Assembly (NCBI GenBank): GCA_002348185.1
Contig: DDYW01000191.1
Coordinates: forward strand, 1 to 6,968
From: Candidatus Hydrogenedentes bacterium UBA2224
GTDB lineage: Bacteria; Hydrogenedentota; Hydrogenedentia; Hydrogenedentales; SLHB01
Direction of reading: 5' to 3'
DNA length: 6,968 nt
Below the pieces are notes generated by a model that ran no database searches, had not been told where the DNA came from, and worked only from the letters and a program-made list of their open reading frames with translations. Below, in pieces: positions 5,576 to 6,968 of the stretch; the first letter of the stretch is position 1; each line of letters opens with the position of its first letter. The position numbers and the translations under genes are program-made.

Positions 5576-6784
5576 CGGCGCATCAAACCCTATGCGCCTC
5601 GGTTTCAGTTCGCTGCCGCTGTGAGGCACGAGGATGGCCCGCACACCGGGGTGTTCACTGCAATACGTCCGGGTTTCGTCGACGCCCATGACGAAGAACG
5701 CCGTGCTCAGCGCGTCGGATTCCGTGCCGGAAGACACGATGGCGGTCGCGCTGACCATGCCTTCTACCGGGAGGCCTGTCCGCGGGTCAACGATGTGGCA
5801 ATACTTCTTGCCTTCAAGTTCGAACCACTTCTCGTAGCTGGCAGAAGTCGACAGGCTCTCGTCCTTGAGGCAGACTTCATCAATATACTCACTGGTATTA
5901 TACGGGTTTCGAATACGCACTGTCCACCCGGCCGCCCCCGGGGGCGCGCCGATGGCCAGCACCGTACTGGTGCCCGCGTGCAGGACTGCCGAGCTAACCC
6001 CATAACTTCGAATTACTTCCGCGGCAATGTCCAGCGCGAGGCCCTTGCCGATGCCCCCGAAATCCAGGTGCATCCCCGGCACGGAAAACGCCACCGTGCG
6101 TTCCGCCTCGTTCAGCGTGACCTTTTCCAGTCCGACACGCGCCACGGCCTCGCGCAATTCGTCCGTCGCGGGCAGATGACCTTCCCCCTTATAGAAACCC
6201 CAGAGCTTGATCACCGGCCCAACCGTCACATCGAATGCTCCGCCGGTCTCCTGGTACACCGTCCGGCATGTCTGCAAGAGACTGAACACCTCGAACGAAA
6301 CTTTGACGGGGTCCTCGGCCGCGTGCCGGTTGATGTATGTGGTCTGGCTCTGCGGCTTCCACTGACTGATCTGCTCTTCGAGATCGCGCACGGCCGTCAT
6401 GGCGAGGTCCGCAATCCGCACGATCTCCGCCGTGCTTTCCGCCCCCGGCTCCGTGTACAGCGTGAACTCGAAATCCGTGCCCATCGCCTGATAGCGCAGG
6501 GTCTGATGGACCCGTCCCCCGGCATCCACCGCGACGGATTCCGCCGCTTCCGCCTCCGCGACGGGCGAATTTGCCCCCGGAGATTCGACTACGGCCGCCG
6601 GTTCCGCAGTCCCCGGCGAGTCCGCTTCTGCACTGGCGGCAGACGCCCGCGCGGCGCCCGTTGCTTCTTCCGCGGGCTTCAGTGCGGGTTCGCGCGGCGA
6701 GCAGCCCAGAATCCCCGCGGCGCAACCCAGCAGGGCCGCCAACGCGCCCAACCACACGACACTCTGCCGAAACCTGCTTTTCAT
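5573..6784 (-). CDS. apbE: ApbE-family FAD:protein FMN transferase, lipoprotein
   Basis: 403 residues. This family moves FMN from FAD onto a Thr or Ser of periplasmic electron-transfer proteins, using Mg2+. The N-terminus is a lipoprotein signal with two possible lipobox cysteines, Cys21 (LLGC) and Cys28 (ILGC). Residues 30-90 are an Ala/Glu/Pro/Ser-rich linker, and the catalytic domain runs from about 95 to 400. Family marks in order: AMGTDF (100-105), TGGAFDVTVGP (180-190) with WGF (195-197), LDFGGIGKG (240-248), HAGTST (269-274) where many members have GGN or GGD, STSASYE (312-318), HIVDPRTG (330-337) and SDALSTAF (356-363), whose Asp357 and Thr361 are the expected metal ligands. Flavin and metal residues look intact, so an active enzyme is likely. 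The ribosome site is weak: GGAG lies 13 bases before the ATG. It is the first gene of a pair with the oxidoreductase. No obvious FMN-accepting protein lies in the window. Confidence 0.93.
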   Translation of the reverse strand: MKSRFRQSVVWLGALAALLGCAAGILGCSPREPALKPAEEATGAARASAASAEADSPGTAEPAAVVESPGANSPVAEAEAAESVAVDAGGRVHQTLRYQAMGTDFEFTLYTEPGAESTAEIVRIADLAMTAVRDLEEQISQWKPQSQTTYINRHAAEDPVKVSFEVFSLLQTCRTVYQETGGAFDVTVGPVIKLWGFYKGEGHLPATDELREAVARVGLEKVTLNEAERTVAFSVPGMHLDFGGIGKGLALDIAAEVIRSYGVSSAVLHAGTSTVLAIGAPPGAAGWTVRIRNPYNTSEYIDEVCLKDESLSTSASYEKWFELEGKKYCHIVDPRTGLPVEGMVSATAIVSSGTESDALSTAFFVMGVDETRTYCSEHPGVRAILVPHSGSELKPRRIGFDAP

Positions 6785-6835
6785 ACCTGTCTTGCCGCTC
6801 CACGATCACGAAAAACGCGATAAAAGTTTACCAAC

Positions 6836-6860
6836 CGGGCAGTCCGGCTTCAACTGCCCG
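6836..6860. repeat. Stem-loop upstream of apbE
   Basis: CGGGCAGT (6836-6843) and ACTGCCCG (6853-6860) form an 8-base-pair perfect stem around a nine-base loop. On the minus strand it is followed by GTTGGTAAAC rather than a T run. It could be a weak terminator of a gene to the right of the window, or an operator or dispersed repeat element. Confidence 0.5.
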
Positions 6861-6908
6861 CAAAAACCCGGGACCGGCCCAGCATCGCGGCCCGCGTGAC
6901 GCCTCGTG

Positions 6909-6968
6909 TAGCGCAGGCGTCTCGCCTGCCTCCGGGTCTAAGCCCGGAATCAAGAATGCAGGCGAGAC
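6909..6968. repeat. REP-like palindromic repeat, running off the window
   Basis: GCAGGCG-TCT-CGCCTGC (6913-6929) is a palindrome with 7-base arms. It is followed by TCCGGG/CCCGGA (6931-6936 and 6943-6948) around a six-base loop. Then GCAGGCGAGAC (6958-6968) is the exact inverse of GTCTCGCCTGC (6919-6929). The whole is a nested inverted repeat cut by the window edge. Extragenic position and structure suggest a dispersed repeat of the REP type; copy number cannot be seen from here. Confidence 0.65.

Larger units (their letters stand above)
6785..6968. other. Intergenic region upstream of apbE
   Basis: No gene was seen. The AT-rich stretch 6811-6834 probably carries the apbE promoter, but no clear -35/-10 pair is present. 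Further right are the inverted repeats listed separately, in GC-rich sequence. Confidence 0.5.

Noticed and set aside
3845..6823. Open frame of 992 codons on the plus strand
   Set aside because: It runs antisense to two clearly recognised genes (Gfo/Idh/MocA and ApbE) and across their junction, with no recognisable motif and no ribosome site. It is a composition artefact.
1..6968. CRISPR array, riboswitch or rRNA
   Set aside because: No regularly spaced repeats, recognised aptamer or rRNA segment was seen on either strand.

Overview
The window looks like bacterial chromosome at the edge of a mobile element. It is GC-rich, and all four protein genes and the one tRNA gene lie on the minus strand. 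Read in the direction of transcription (right to left), the order is: a repeat-bearing intergenic stretch (6785-6968); a lipoprotein of the ApbE family (FAD:protein FMN transferase, 5573-6784); a Tat-exported Gfo/Idh/MocA oxidoreductase (4013-5563); a hairpin and a roughly 235-base intergenic region; a 1090-residue cytochrome that fuses a multiheme c domain to a formate-dehydrogenase-gamma-like cytochrome b (505-3777); tRNA-Val(GAC) with encoded CCA (390-466); a terminator; and the first 93 codons of a tyrosine recombinase (integrase) cut by the left edge (1-280).

No taxonomic marker is present. The Tat-signal Gfo/Idh/MocA protein, the ApbE lipoprotein with a HAGTST variant motif, the large multiheme cytochrome, the high GC and the scattered palindrome reading GCAGGCGTCTCGCCTGC are together reminiscent of Planctomycetes, Hydrogenedentes and neighbouring lineages. 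This is an inference of moderate to low confidence.

The redox part: apbE and the Gfo/Idh/MocA gene are tightly coupled, because the apbE stop codon lies inside the Shine-Dalgarno of the next gene. The cytochrome lies further downstream, behind a hairpin and an intergenic gap, so it may have its own promoter. Its C-terminal membrane module resembles the quinone-reactive di-heme subunit of formate dehydrogenase-N. It is joined by one extra membrane helix to a periplasmic domain with seven c-type heme motifs (one of them CX4CH). The simplest reading is a one-polypeptide electron conduit between the quinone pool and periplasmic redox partners. All three proteins are predicted to be exported.

The mobile part: the tRNA has a near-consensus sigma70-type promoter whose -35 box contains the stop codon of the cytochrome gene. 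The tRNA 3' end is followed by a terminator and then the integrase start. That is the classic layout of a genomic island or prophage integrated in a tRNA gene, so the element should extend leftward beyond base 1 and the redox genes would be host flank.
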